64,000 nt of DNA from Agapetus fuscipes (GCA_951799405.1 OX637335.1:22634342-22698341), one strand, 5' to 3'; shown: positions 52,170-63,192, counted from the first letter of the stretch. A program made the numbers and translations. Notes: generated by a model from the letters alone, not told the origin.

Positions 52170-52222
52170 TGAAGGCTGCTACGTTCCGTCAGTAACATAT
52201 GACTGACATCTTCAGGGCTTGT
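52170..52222 (-). mobile_element. Penelope-like terminal fragment with hammerhead-like motif
   Basis: Minus strand: ccctgaagatgtcagtcata then tgttactgacggaacgtagc. The order CTGAAGATG, stem TCAGT/ACTGA, CGGAACGT parallels the motifs at 4462 and 10386. Only the terminal motif is evident. Confidence 0.4.
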
Positions 52223-52684
52223 ACTTAGACTGATAGTTTTATTATTATTCACTTTTTTCATCGTGTGACAATAATTTTTCATTGCACGATCGCTTTTGTA
52301 TGTTGATATGTCTATCCATGCAAGCATGTTGAATGCCGATTGTCTGTATGCTTGAGGGCATTATGTTTTAGTGCTGAAGGGACCCTGGAGGGAAGGGTCA
52401 CTGCTCGGCACTGCGAGTGTTTTATTGTCTAAGAATAACAAGCGGTGTGAGGTCCCAAATGGTGGATTGAAATATTATGCCATTTTTGGATGAAAGATAA
52501 ACTTCAGTAAAGTACATCTACGACCGTGTATGGTCTTATTTAAAAAAATGTTAAAAGTGATTTGTATATAATTTTTTAATGATATAATATGACTCAAAAA
52601 AATTAAGATGGATTAGCGAGATCACTCAAATTTTCATAAGTAATATTATTTTGTGTGAATTAGCTTCTGTTTTCTTCGATGTTC

Positions 52685-53150
52685 CTAAAGCTCATATCTC
52701 CCCTTGGCCTCCATCAGCCTTCGCTTCTCACTCCTCCTGTCTACCGCTGCGGCTTTCCAGTCTGCCACCTGCAGTAGTTGGTTTGCATCCTTCCTCACCT
52801 CATCCTCCCATCTCAGCCTAGGTCTGCCAACTCTTTTTTTTTCACCCATATATCCCTCAAGGATCCTTTTTGATATCCGTGAAGACGGCATTCTTTGAAC
52901 ATGTCCGGCTCATCTTAGCCTGTTTTATTTAGCATGTACAGAGAGTCTGGGAGCCTCATAGATGTTTTATAACTCGTTTTTGTATCGTATTCTCCAGGTT
53001 TTGCCATCATTCACGGGCCCCAGGATTTCAAAGTATCTCCCTCAAATGTATCGAGCATTTCTGCAGACTCTGCTGTCGTTATCCACGCTATACTCTCATA
53101 AATCACTTCTATCCTAATTATAGTTTTGTAGAGGGAAATTTTCGTTTTTC
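52685..53150 (-). mobile_element. LINE C-terminus, second RTE-like family
   Basis: Minus strand: MPSSRISKRILEGYMGEKKR, VGRPRLRWEDEVRKDANQLL, DWKAAAVDRRSEKRRLMEAK, stop at ~52687. Upstream the same strand carries KTKISLYKTIIRIEVIYESI and AESAEMLDTF in a different frame. These are the F-RL-SK...L-LYKT-IRPV-LYGSE...-R-L--FE block of RT C-termini. Frameshifted. Confidence 0.75.
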
Positions 53151-53454
53151 TGTGTTAATTAGCTACAAGGTTTACTTTAGATCTTTTTGCATAAATATAA
53201 ATATGGTGATTAAATCAAAACAACAACGTTAACAAAAGCTTCAGTTTGCTTGCAATAATAGGTGCATCGTGTATTAACAAAATTAAACGCTGAACCAGAT
53301 CTACCAAAAACAAATAAACCTTTAAAAATAACTGCTCTACAAAGTACATAGAATATTACATGTACTCCCATGTCCTGTATTTATTATTATGTGTAGTAGT
53401 TACTACGTAACCATCTCATTAGCTGTAGTTTCTAGTAACAAAGGATTTTCAACT

Positions 53455-53646
53455 GTCTACGAAATTTTTATTTTCCTATTACGGTTTCAAAAAAAATTGC
53501 CACACTATTTTGTTCATGTGTAGTTATTTCATTAACCAATACGCAGAAATACAAATGAAATAAAGTTAATGCACTATGTGAAAATGCTTTTATAATGTTT
53601 TTTTTTGCCGAAAGGTAATTCATTCTAAATGAAATTAAAATCAACT
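53455..53646 (+). repeat. Left ~193 bp direct repeat flanking an S3 SINE
   Basis: gtctacgaaatttttatttt cctattacgg ... aatgcactatgtgaaaatgc. Second copy at 53952-54146. The copies are visibly diverged (perhaps a fifth of positions). Confidence 0.82.
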
Positions 53647-53951
53647 ACGCTGCTACGATGCTACGCTTCTAAGCTACACATATATGGTAACTTCTTTCCG
53701 CATGTGGCGAGTGGAACATATTTATTTTACGGATAAGGAGGCCGGCCTTACGCCAACTAATTCAGTTGAAGTGGAAGTTCCCGGTACTCATTTCTTGTGA
53801 AGGCTGAGTAAACCTTGCCGGTAGCTTATTTTGGGTTTGAAATAAACATTGAAACGGAAAATCTTTTCTAACAACATCGGTAGGATTCGAATACGAGCTT
53901 TCGGCATGGAATGCAAACAATCTACCCACTGAACTATCTACCTGTCTCTAC
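53647..53951 (-). mobile_element. S3 SINE between long direct repeats
   Basis: Minus strand: head gatagttcagtgggtagatt, ttcgaatcctaccgatgttg, body tttcaatgtttatttcaaac, terminus atatgtgtagcttagaagcg. One S3 copy is exactly the content between the flanking repeats. Confidence 0.84.
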
Positions 53952-54146
53952 GTCTACGAAATTTTTATTTTCCTCTTACGGTAAAAAAAAAACTGGTACA
54001 TTTTTTTGTTCATCCGTGGGTATTTCATTAAACAATACACTGAATTACAAATGAAAAGGGTAATGCACTATGTGAAAATATTTTTTAAAGATTTCTTCCT
54101 TTTGTTTTTGCGAAAAGCTAATTCTTTTTATGGAATCACAATCAGT
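53952..54146 (+). repeat. Right ~195 bp direct repeat flanking the S3 SINE
   Basis: gtctacgaaatttttatttt cctcttacgg ... aatgcactatgtgaaaatat. See 53455-53646. Confidence 0.82.
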
Positions 54147-54147
54147 G

Positions 54148-54655
54148 ATTTTTATAAATTGAACCTGTAAATAACGTATTATCTCTCGGCCATGTTTTCT
54201 TTTTTTATTAAATTCTTGCCCGGGCAAATATGTTTTGACGAAAAAGATAAACATTTTTCCCGGTAGGATGTTGTCCGATAATAAACGGGGCAGCATACGG
54301 GAACATTTTGTTTGGGCTTTCTTTGTGTCGGTCCGGGTGTGCTCTGTATCCATGTGCTTGGGATACCTCAATATACAACTTGGGATTTATTTTCGTACAA
54401 CGGACTTGAAAAATCGACAAGTCTAAACGTAGATGTCACCTATGAATGCATCACCGAAGGTCAATAAATGTACCTACAACCTTCGACCTCGAGCAAACAA
54501 TAATAATTCAACAGTTCGTGTTTCTTCTTCGTAGAAGACACACGCCTCCTGAAGACGTTGGATATGACTCTGATGAAACATAGAGAAAATCGTTCTTCTC
54601 TTTCCACGGTCAGTAACATCCGGTTTTTTTTTCATTCCAAAAAATGGCTAACGAC
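54148..54655. other. Unassigned sequence
   Basis: No gene or recognised repeat. Confidence 0.45.
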
Positions 54656-54659
54656 CGTA

Positions 54660-54986
54660 ATTTTTTTTTTTTTTTTAAGAAAATCCTGTGCGGGAGACTC
54701 CCTAGATTCTGAAGACTCTAGGGGTCTATGACACTTGTTGTAGTGCCGCAGAGGTGTACGAGCTTGGTCGTCGCTACAAAGCGCCAATACTCAAGCAAGA
54801 CCCAGTTGCTGTAAGGCTGGATGGACCCTTGGTGACCGGTCATTGGTAAAGGCTTATGAATTCTTCAACCCAGCGAAGAGCACATTCGAAATATTAATGG
54901 TATTTTTGTGTGCTCCGCCGGGATCCGAATCCACAACCTTCCATTTACGAGTCCGAAGTGTTGCCACAACGGACTACGGACCGGTC
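54660..54986 (-). mobile_element. S2 SINE, complete with type-b tail
   Basis: Minus strand: head gaccggtccgtagtccgttg, gactcgtaaatggaaggttg, ttcggatcccggcggagca, body, central domain ggtccatccagccttacagc, tail tacacctctgcggcactaca ... cccgcacaggattttctt and A-run. Best full-length S2 in the window. The A box carries a small change (gtggcaac). Confidence 0.9.
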
Positions 54987-55077
54987 CGAGATCATAATTT
55001 AAAATCTTTTTTGTAATTTATTTTTTCCTGGGATAAACATTACATATTCAAACTGAAAAAACGTTACTTTGCCGTCT

Positions 55078-55661
55078 AATCTAATCTAATCTAATCAAAA
55101 CTGCAAAGATATACATCATTTAAGATTTAAATTCGACCGGTCCGTAGTCCAGGTGGTAACACTTCGGACTCGTAACTGGAAGGTCGTGGGTTCGAATCCC
55201 GGCGGAGCACAAAAAGTATACCATTTATATTTTCAAATTTGCTCTTCGCTGGGTTGAAAAATTCATAAACCTTAACCAAAGACCGGTCATCAAAAGGTCC
55301 ATCCAGCCTTACAACAACTGGGTCTTGCTTGAGAATTGGCGCTTTCTACAGCGACGACCAAGCTCGCAGAGGGCTCTTGAGGTGTGATACACACAAAAAT
55401 AGCGCTCACCAAATAAATCAGCCTAATTTAATTTTAATTTAATTTAAAGATTTATATTAAATGCATTCCCACAAGCAGACATGTATAATTTCGCGCTAAC
55501 ACATGCCGCATGTGGATCTACAATATTAAAACCCAATCTCAAATGAACATAAGCCCTGCAACTCTTGCCGTCCTTCCCTGAAACAGGGGTGACATTGGCA
55601 AATTGAACCATTTTTTTTTAAAGTATGGGTAGTCAGCCACATACCAACCTATAAGTCAATT
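55078..55661 (-). mobile_element. S1 retroposon interrupted by an S2 SINE
   Basis: Tail and first part 55078-55134 (TCTAA repeats, aaactgcaaagatatacatc), remainder 55440-55661 (gatttatattaaatgcattc ... ccaacctataagtcaa). AAGATTTA occurs at both junctions. Confidence 0.87.
55135..55439 (+). mobile_element. S2 SINE with LINE-derived tail (type a)
   Basis: Full head (gaccggtccgtagtccaggt, gggttcgaatcccggcggag), body and central domain, then gagggctcttgaggtgtgat, cacaaaaatagcgctcacca, aataaatcagcctaattt and a (TTTAA)n tail. That tail matches the 3' UTR of the LINE at 63225-64000. Confidence 0.9.
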
Positions 55662-56285
55662 CCTCTTTTAACTCATAGATCTATCGACTAGAGAAACAAT
55701 TTTTCTCTCTATGACGTAACAGACTTACAACAGCTATCACAAATTTATAAAAAACGATAAACGTAAACCAAACAAGTCGTATACAAAGGTAAGTCTGTAA
55801 TACGTATAGAGTGATAGTCCGGATATGATATTTCATGCTCGTTATCTTACGCTCCCCTATCTGTCCGAGGGGTGGCTTGGGGGAGGTGGCAGGGTGGCTT
55901 AAAGAGGTGGGGCCGTAGCCACCTGCAATCAGCGCGACCCAGACGTTTTTTTGTCTGCGGGCCTTACAATTAAACCGCTCTGCCATAATAATTTAACGGT
56001 GCAATTAATGCGTTATTCGCATGGCTGGACGAGGCCCGGTGCGGCCAAACACCCAAAGGCAAACTACGTCATCGTGTACATCTCGGGGCACTATTCAGTG
56101 AACCTGAATGTGAATAATCAAATTAGTTGTTTATTTATTTATTTATTAATTCTTAAAGAAATTTCTTTTTTTTGTTTTGTTTTATTTTCTTTAATTTGTC
56201 TTTCATACATATTGTATTATCTGTATAAGCTGATTGTGAAAGTTAGATCTATCTATAATCTAATCTTTTCATTTGTAAATGCTCA
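55662..56285. other. Unassigned sequence
   Basis: GC-richer at 55850-55980 with no coding signal supported. Nothing else. Confidence 0.4.
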
Positions 56286-56287
56286 AA

Positions 56288-56519
56288 CACTCCTCATACC
56301 CGTCCTGTTTGTATGTGTCAGAAGGACATGGACGCTTATGCAAAACTTTATATTTCCTCAAGTGGCTGGAGGCCTACCCGTGAAGTAAAAACAACGGCAT
56401 GACAAAAAATAATCTATCGGTCAGATAACGTCAGTTCGATGTTACTGAAACTAATAGCATACCTCCGGTGGCACTTCTTGTGGAATTGTTGCTAGATCCC
56501 GAGAAGCGTGAAGAATATA
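56288..56519 (+). mobile_element. S5 repeat (tRNA-like), copy 2
   Basis: Inverted relative to 48851-49101: actcctcatacccgtcctgt ... cggtcagataacgtcagttc gatgttactg ... tggaattgttgctagatccc. The segment cggtcagataacgtcagttc resembles the S4 head (tggttcagataacgttggtt), suggesting related tRNA heads. Confidence 0.65.
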
Positions 56520-56534
56520 ATAAAAATAATTAAT

Positions 56535-56703
56535 AATGCAAGTTCGCGCTTGCACATGCTGTTTGTGTACACACAAAATAATAAACAAAACCTCTCATGA
56601 ACATAAACTTTGTAAGTCCTGTCATCTTTTTCTGAAACCGCGGTGGCATTGGCAAAAGTGAGCAAAGCTTTTACAGCACTGAGGTCAGACTCATACTCAC
56701 CTA
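56535..56703 (-). mobile_element. S1 retroposon fragment
   Basis: gcaagttcgcgcttgcacat to actcatactcacctaac. 3' tail missing. Its uninterrupted ttgtgtacacacaaaataat defines the empty target site of the 57480 insertion. Confidence 0.82.
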
Positions 56704-56754
56704 ACAAACAATGATAAATATTTTCAAGGTCAGAATTAAACTTATCTACCCTTG

Positions 56755-57441
56755 AGGTTTGATAGGGTCAGGAATGATTGTGTAAGAGAAGAATGTGGTG
56801 GAAGAGAAAGTGTAAAAGTAAAGAATTAAAGAAGTTTGTTAAGATACATAGTTTGGGCATATGGAGAGAATGAATGATGAAAGACTGGCGAAGAAAGTAT
56901 ATGTTGCAAGAATAGATGGATGTCAGGGTAGAGTAGGACCGAGAAAGGTATATGGATGGACCAAATTATCGAAATTGCGAATGAATGGAATATCCTGAGT
57001 CATAATAAAAGGAGAGCCTGTATGAAGAAGGTAATTATGACTCTGAAGGAAATGGAAGAAGTATGTAAAGACAGAAATAAATGGCGGTTGATCTGTAATG
57101 TTTGTCGATGGGATTTCTTAAATTATAATTTGTTTTTCTGTTTAGTTTTTGATGTCCATACATATTATTATTTGTTGATTTAAAAAATGTAATTTGTTGT
57201 GTTTGTATGTTCCTTGACTTATAGGTTGGTATGCGGCCGACCACACATGCTGTAGAAAAGGGTTATCTTTGCCAATGTCACCCCTGTTTCAGGGAAGGTC
57301 GGCAAGAGTTTCAGAGTGTATGTTCTTTTGAGGTTTGGATTTTTATATTGTTAGTCAACATGCGGCATGTTTAAGCCCGAGCTTATACGTGTTTGCTTGT
57401 GTTAATGTTACATATATTTGCGACTTAGATAGGATTAGATA
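56755..57441 (+). mobile_element. LINE C-terminus with complete S1 3' end
   Basis: Frames, with shifts, read WAYGENE / HMERMNDERLAKKVYVARID-like, GCQGRVGPRKV, then MDQIIEIANEWNILSHNKRR, ACMKKVIMTLKEMEEVCKDR and NKWR. 3' UTR to 57211, then S1 57212-57441. The longest LINE portion attached to S1, showing that S1 sequence forms this LINE's 3' terminus. Frameshifted. Confidence 0.85.
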
Positions 57442-57442
57442 A

Positions 57443-60400
57443 TAATCTAAGTTCGCGCTTACATATGCTGCATGTGTACTGTAATGTTCCCCCCCCCCCT
57501 GGCGATGAAGGAAGGGAGTCGGAGGAACGAAGAGGAAGAGACTCGAAGAGAAAGCACGAAAGAGGAAGCGCGAAAGAAGATTTTTCCTCCTAAGTTAGAA
57601 GTGGAGCGATCGAATGTGCAGGGAGGATACCCTGGAATCACCAGGATTCAAGTGCAACAAACCTTCTCTGAAGGAATAGCACTAGGCTGCTTCGATTCTT
57701 TTCCACCCTTCAGTTTCAGTTGCTGGAAGAGCAATCTACCCCTTCCGAGGTAGTAATTATTTTTGGCCAATTATTATGTGATCGTCTAGCTAAGGTTAGG
57801 ACTCCTCGTCGTGTGGAAGATAATGAAACAGAACGTTGTGTTATTTTTTTGTTTTACCGTTTCAAAATCTACTTTAGTGGCAAACCCAAGTACTTTTTGG
57901 GAGGTGTACCCCTCATACATTTCTACCTTTTATAAGATTATAACGAGTATTGATTTTGCGTTTACGCGATCAAAGATGAGGTAGTATGAACTACAATTAT
58001 TTTTTTAGGCGACGAGATTTAAGCGTTATTAATTACGGAACGGTCTTAATGTGTGCGAGTTTAATTAATTGGAATATAAGGTAGTCGAAATTATTTTCAG
58101 ATAAAAACATAATTGACATAAAAATTGCGAGATGAAAGGCAGTTAGGTTTTAGTTTGTTAGTGAAAGTAATTACATGCAAGGCGATCACTTCTTTGTTGT
58201 AATTATTACCTTTGCGCGTCCACCTGTAAATTAATAGGTTCATGGCTTTTACAGCATCTTTCTGTGACCACCGGTCATCTGAAAGGCACTGCAAAATGGA
58301 CCTTTATTAGTTATTTCAAGGAAAGGATTCGGATACACGCGGCGTGAATCTAAGATTTCGACACCCTCGTCGATTAAGTGACTCTAATTAATCATGGCAA
58401 ATGGCCCCAACGGCCTTGTAAGTACCTCCTCCAATCCCCTTGTACTCTACCCATCTTCTCCGTATGGTAATCTTTTGCTGCAAAAAACCACGGGACAGGA
58501 AGGTTAGTCTGGATTGTGTGTGTTCAGCTACAAGTTACTGCAATAATGTTGGCTCCAAGCAAACTCCAAGTATATATGATCAGAGATCATGGAACACTAA
58601 TCCAGCTGAGTGAGCCCAGATCATTTCAGGAACTCTCGTTGCGATCAGAAGGTCAGGAACATATCCGGTTGTATTTGGCCAGAGGCCGGCTGCCAATTTT
58701 CAGGAACTTTGTTGTGATCGGGAACATATTATGACCAAGGTCACTCAGCGGTTTTCAAATTCAACTGCATTAGGTACATCTGCGTTATTCTTTGTGTATC
58801 TCGATATGAGATTGCAGGCATTTCAGCTTCAGCACATACTGCAGAGTTGTTTGTTTATAATTTATTTGTGAAATTTGTGTTTTACTAGCTTGGCCAACCC
58901 CTAGTGTGATGGATGTGTAATGGTGTGTTTGGAATACATTTTCACCTTCAGATGGATTACTTTCGGGCCTTACTTATTGGTAATTCATGCAACATGCAAA
59001 TCCTTCATAATCATTCTTTCATTCTCACCACCTCAAGGAGAGCAGCATTCCGTAATGTGTAAGAGTGATTAGGTAATTCTGCATTGAATGTTATAGGTTT
59101 TCAGGAATTTTCCTGAAACTAGGGTCTTCCCGTGACTGTGAATGATTCAACACCAGACCCACATGTATAAACTACGACAAAAGGTCCCATCACCTTGAAA
59201 CCTTGCGAGATATATTACTTGCTGGGACAACCGGTGCAGCCGTTATCCACAGATAGGAATCTCAGGAAGGACCGTTCGGTAAGGAGGCCACGAGGACAGC
59301 TGGTCACGGAAGACAATATATCTCGATTTCAAGTAAACCATACATTTCTTAATTCAATATAACATTGCAGAATTCCGGCAAGAGAGAGAATCTAATTGGA
59401 CGCAAAGTGTCAATAGTGGTGTGTGTGTGTGTTGCGTTAGTACATAAATGATAGCGACAGTAAATATCTACTTTGTCGAAGATAAGAAGAAAACCCCCCT
59501 CCGCTTAGTTAAGTCAATGAATCTCTGAAATAAACTTATAATTAACAATTATGCATCGATAAGAAAATAAGAAGGAAAATCTTTCCCCCGCACAGGTAAG
59601 TCGATGAATCCCTGAAAGTAAATATTTATAACCAAGTACACAGCGATAAGAAACTCTGAAAGAAAACACCAACATAAAATGAAATAAGGTAATATGTTCA
59701 ATGAAATTTAGTTTTAGTTTAGTAGATTTTTAGTTAATCTGTTAGTATAATCAAAGAAAACTCAGCCCAGGAAAACAGCTCAGGAACAACTCTGTATTAT
59801 ACGTAAATAGTTAATTTTAATTTTAAATAATGAAAGGCCGGATCCCAATAAGAAATATAACCACTGCACTTTTCACTCCACAATAATAATGCCAAATTAA
59901 ATCAAAAGAATTTCTGCGCTTAATATTTATAAAAGTTATTATTTAAATTTCAAGTTCGATAGATGCGTATTCAAAGTTTTGTTGATTATTGTTCCTTTAT
60001 TTATGAAATATTTTTATTATTTAGAAAATCGAAATGACTATATTATTAAGCTTTGAAACAAAAGACACCCGTCGACCGCAAGCTGAAATCGAACTCCCGA
60101 ATTTAATTTAATATTAAAGAACCGAAGTATATATTTTTAGATTTTTGAAGAGTAAGAAAAGAAAAACACATCTGTATCGATCGCCAGTCAAAATCCGAGT
60201 CCCCCATCCCTTGCAACGTCAGGGGTGCATCTCTTCCCTCTCCTCCCCTTGAGATCTCCCTTCCTCCACCCCAAGATCTGCCGCAAGTCATAGCGATATA
60301 ATTATTGGTTGAAAAAGAGAGAACTCTACAGTACACACAAAATAAACCAAACCTCGCATGAACATTGCAACTCCTGTCGCCTTTCCCTTAAACTTGGGTG

Positions 60401-60462
60401 GCATTGGCAAAGTAATCCAAGATTTTACAGCGTGGAGGTCAAACTCATACTCACCTAACATA
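57443..60462 (-). mobile_element. S1 retroposon split by a 2.85 kb insertion
   Basis: First part 57443-57479 (aagttcgcgcttacatatgc, tgcatgtgtac); second part 60331-60462 (gtacacacaaaataaaccaa ... actcatactcacctaaca). Joining them through one GTAC gives a continuous S1 like 56535-56703. Confidence 0.87.
57480..60330. mobile_element. 2.85 kb TG...CA insertion with GTAC target duplication (candidate solo LTR)
   Basis: Starts TGTAATGTTCC and ends GAACTCTACA. Flanked by a perfect 4 bp duplication (57476-57479 and 60331-60334) inside S1. TG/CA ends and a 4 bp duplication are typical of LTR retrotransposon integration. No internal pair of long direct repeats, no reverse transcriptase, integrase or gag frame is recognisable. 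It is therefore either an unusually long solo LTR or a non-autonomous element. Repeated sub-motif: gtcaatgaatctctgaaata / gtcgatgaatccctgaaagt (59512, 59602). Orientation unknown. Confidence 0.7.
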
Positions 60463-60577
60463 TAATGCTAAGTTCGGAAATAAACTTATCTACCCTTGAG
60501 GCTGGCGAAAACTCCATGAAGCAAAATATGGAAACAAAGTGTGCGTAATTTATTATTATTTTTTGTTTTATGCCTTC

Positions 60578-60838
60578 TAATCTAATCTAATCTAAGTTGC
60601 AAAGATATGTTACGTTGGAGATTCACATTACATACATTCTCACAACCAGACTATGCCAAGTACAAGTTCGCGCTTGCACATGCCTCATGTGAACCTACAA
60701 CATAAAAACCAAATCTCAAATGGACATACACCCTGCAACTCTTGCCGTCCTTCCCTGAAACAGGGGTGACATTGGCAAAGTGAACCATTTTACAGCATGG
60801 GTGGTCAGCCGCATACCAACCTTTAAGCCAAGGAACAT
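60578..60838 (-). mobile_element. S1 retroposon at the 3' end of a LINE
   Basis: Minus strand from ccttggcttaaaggttggta to three TTAGA units; contiguous with LINE sequence at 60839-61085. Confidence 0.88.
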
Positions 60839-61085
60839 ACACGACAAACACATTTTTTAAATCAATAAATAATAATACATATATGGACATCAAAAAACTA
60901 AAACATAAAACAAATTTCACTTTAATAAACCCTAGCCGCCAACATTACAGATCAACTGCCATTTCTTTCTGTCCTTACATACTTCTTTAATTTCCTCCAG
61001 AATCATAACCTTTTTCATACAGGTTCTTCTTTTATTATGACTCTGGATATTCCATTCATTCGCAATTTCGGAAATCTAGTCCATC
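60839..61085 (-). mobile_element. LINE C-terminal codons and 3' UTR
   Basis: Minus strand: ISEIANEWNIQSHNKRRTCM, KKVMILEEIKEVCKDRKKWQ, LICNVGG, stop at ~60951, then ~110 bp 3' UTR into S1. Parallel to 56950-57211. Confidence 0.83.
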
Positions 61086-61089
61086 CATA

Positions 61090-61905
61090 ATTAACGAAAA
61101 AATAATCAAAGATAAAATTATGTACTTCTTATGCTCATTTGTGTAGATTACTGTTATATGAGCCATGGTCAGGTGAACTTTCGCTGGTAAACTGAGTAGA
61201 AATCGATTCCGGTACCCTTTTTTTTTGTTTGCCTTGCTTTCTCTACCGTATTTGTATAAAGTTTTATCCATTTTAATTTAGACCAAATGACGCAGCTAAA
61301 AAGGTTCACTTTCACTGAATAAGCGAGTATAAAAAAGGTACGGGAGATTTAAAAGTGATGAGACACGCAAAAGTTGCTTTTGTGCAAACAAAACGTTTGC
61401 CAAAATCTGGGTTGATTGACATTGCAAAATAACAGAAAGGTGAAATTTATTTTACGTGTATTCAAATTTATAATGAATATTCAAGTTGCGGACTATGTGG
61501 CAAATGCGTGTGAAATATATTCGTTTAAAATTATTCGCATATTGTTGAACTACTTCTCGCCTTTCATATAGGTATTATTTTAATACTGTTACGAATGTAT
61601 GAGTTTATGTCTGTGCATGATTACCTATGAGTGTGTGTCTATGTGTTTTCACTTGAATATGTGTGTATATGTATTTGATGGTTGTACCTACTCGTGTTTA
61701 CGCGAAGCTTCTGCTTAGATCCTTCTGGCATAGTCTGGTGTATGCTACAGTATACTTTAGTCACCTAGAAATACTGATTGCAGTACTTTGCAGGGCATCA
61801 ATACCCAATTAGTAGCCGAGCCGTTAAGCAAGAATTACAAAAGTTTAAAATGTGAACCGAATGTGCACAAATTTCTGAAATAAATTGTTTTAAATTTATG
61901 TTTTC
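61090..61905. other. AT-rich unassigned sequence
   Basis: No gene or recognised repeat. Confidence 0.45.
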
Positions 61906-61907
61906 AA

Positions 61908-62039
61908 ATCTTGCCGGTATTTTATTTTAAGATTGAAATAAACACCGAAACGGGAAATCATTTCTGACACCCTCGGTGGGATTCGAACCCGAGCTCTCGG
62001 CATGGAATGCAAGCACTCTACCAACTGAGTTATCGACCG
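61908..62039 (-). mobile_element. S3 SINE, 5' half
   Basis: Head tcggtcgataactcagttgg, gggttcgaatcccaccgagg, body to aaaataccggcaagat. The 3' half is absent, an unusual truncation for a retroposon. Confidence 0.84.
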
Positions 62040-62087
62040 AATATTTTTTGTTATTTTTTTTTGGTAACGCAAGTTGTCAGATATTCA

Positions 62088-62511
62088 TATCGACGGTTAA
62101 AAGGAAGTACGGCGTAAGCGACGTTTTGGTCAAAAATGAGTTATGAATGCTATCCTACTTAAAATTTTCTGCTCTTTCTAATGCACTAACTCCCATAGCT
62201 CTACGATGATTTTTTAGTTGTTTATGCTCAAGCAAACAACTGCGTTTTCGAAGTATTTTTTTGTTGTATCCGACAAGATTTTGGCCTTTTTTGTCCTAAA
62301 GGCGCTTGTGACATAAAAAAATCGTAAAACCACATTAATAGGAATGCCAATGAATGCCTTTATATTTTTAATTTCAGAGGTGTTTTGATTTTAATGTTAT
62401 GATAAAAAATAAAAAAAATATGCCATTTTTCTGCCATCTCAAACTTTAAACGGCTCCCCTGAACAATTTAGTTTTAATCGCTTATGCCCTATTGCCTTTT
62501 AACCGTCGATA
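62088..62511. mobile_element. TIR element (MITE) M6, 424 bp
   Basis: tatcgacggttaaaaggaag tacggcgtaagcg at the left is complemented by cgcttatgccctattgcctt ttaaccgtcgata at the right (33 bp, about 5 mismatches). Interior AT-rich, non-coding. Confidence 0.82.
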
Positions 62512-62697
62512 TACATAGAAGCGGAATTTTTCTCCTTGTACATATTTGCAGGTAGCTGCCGGCCGGCGTTATTAGGCAGCCACTCCAGATGAACAACTGT
62601 CGGCACGCGAGATGATTTATTTACTTTGCTTTCCAAAGATATTGTAACAACTGACGCTGTGCGGGGCACGGGCCAATATCTGCCCGCTAGTTGCATG

Positions 62698-63192
62698 CTA
62701 AAACGACGCAGTGACTAAACGACACATGACAGAACGAGGCAGTGACAAAACGACACAGTGATTAAACGACTCATGGCTTAACGCCACATGACATAGCGAC
62801 AATAGTGACAAAACGACACATGACAGAACGACACATGGCACAACGACACAAAGACAAAACGACACATTGCTTAACGACACATGACATAACGACACATGGC
62901 TTTACGACACATGACATAACAATAACAGTAACAAAACGACACATGACAGAACGACACATGGAACAACGACACAGTGACAAAAGGACACATGAAGTAACGA
63001 CACATGACAGAGCGACACATGACATAATAATACATGACAAAACGACACATGACAGAACGACACATGAAGTAACGACACATGACAGAGCGACACATCACAT
63101 AATAATACATGACAAAACGACACATGACAGAACGACACAGTGACAAAACTACATATGGGAGAACGACACATGACAGAACAACACATCACTAG
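62698..63192 (+). mobile_element. Foldback family FB-B, locus 3 (single 495 bp arm)
   Basis: Begins gcatgctaaaacgacgcagt gac, like the FB-B terminus, then ~32 head-to-tail repeats of acgacacatgacagaacgac type. A higher-order duplication is visible (gaagtaacgacacatgacag agcgacacat at 62990 and 63067). No inverted arm: a CR1-like LINE follows directly. Reading frames with a T-H-D-R-T period are artefacts of the 15 bp unit. Confidence 0.8.

Noticed and set aside
57472..57753. 93-codon frame at the start of the 2.85 kb insertion as gag
   Set aside because: Low-complexity acidic/basic sequence, no zinc knuckle or recognisable gag feature.
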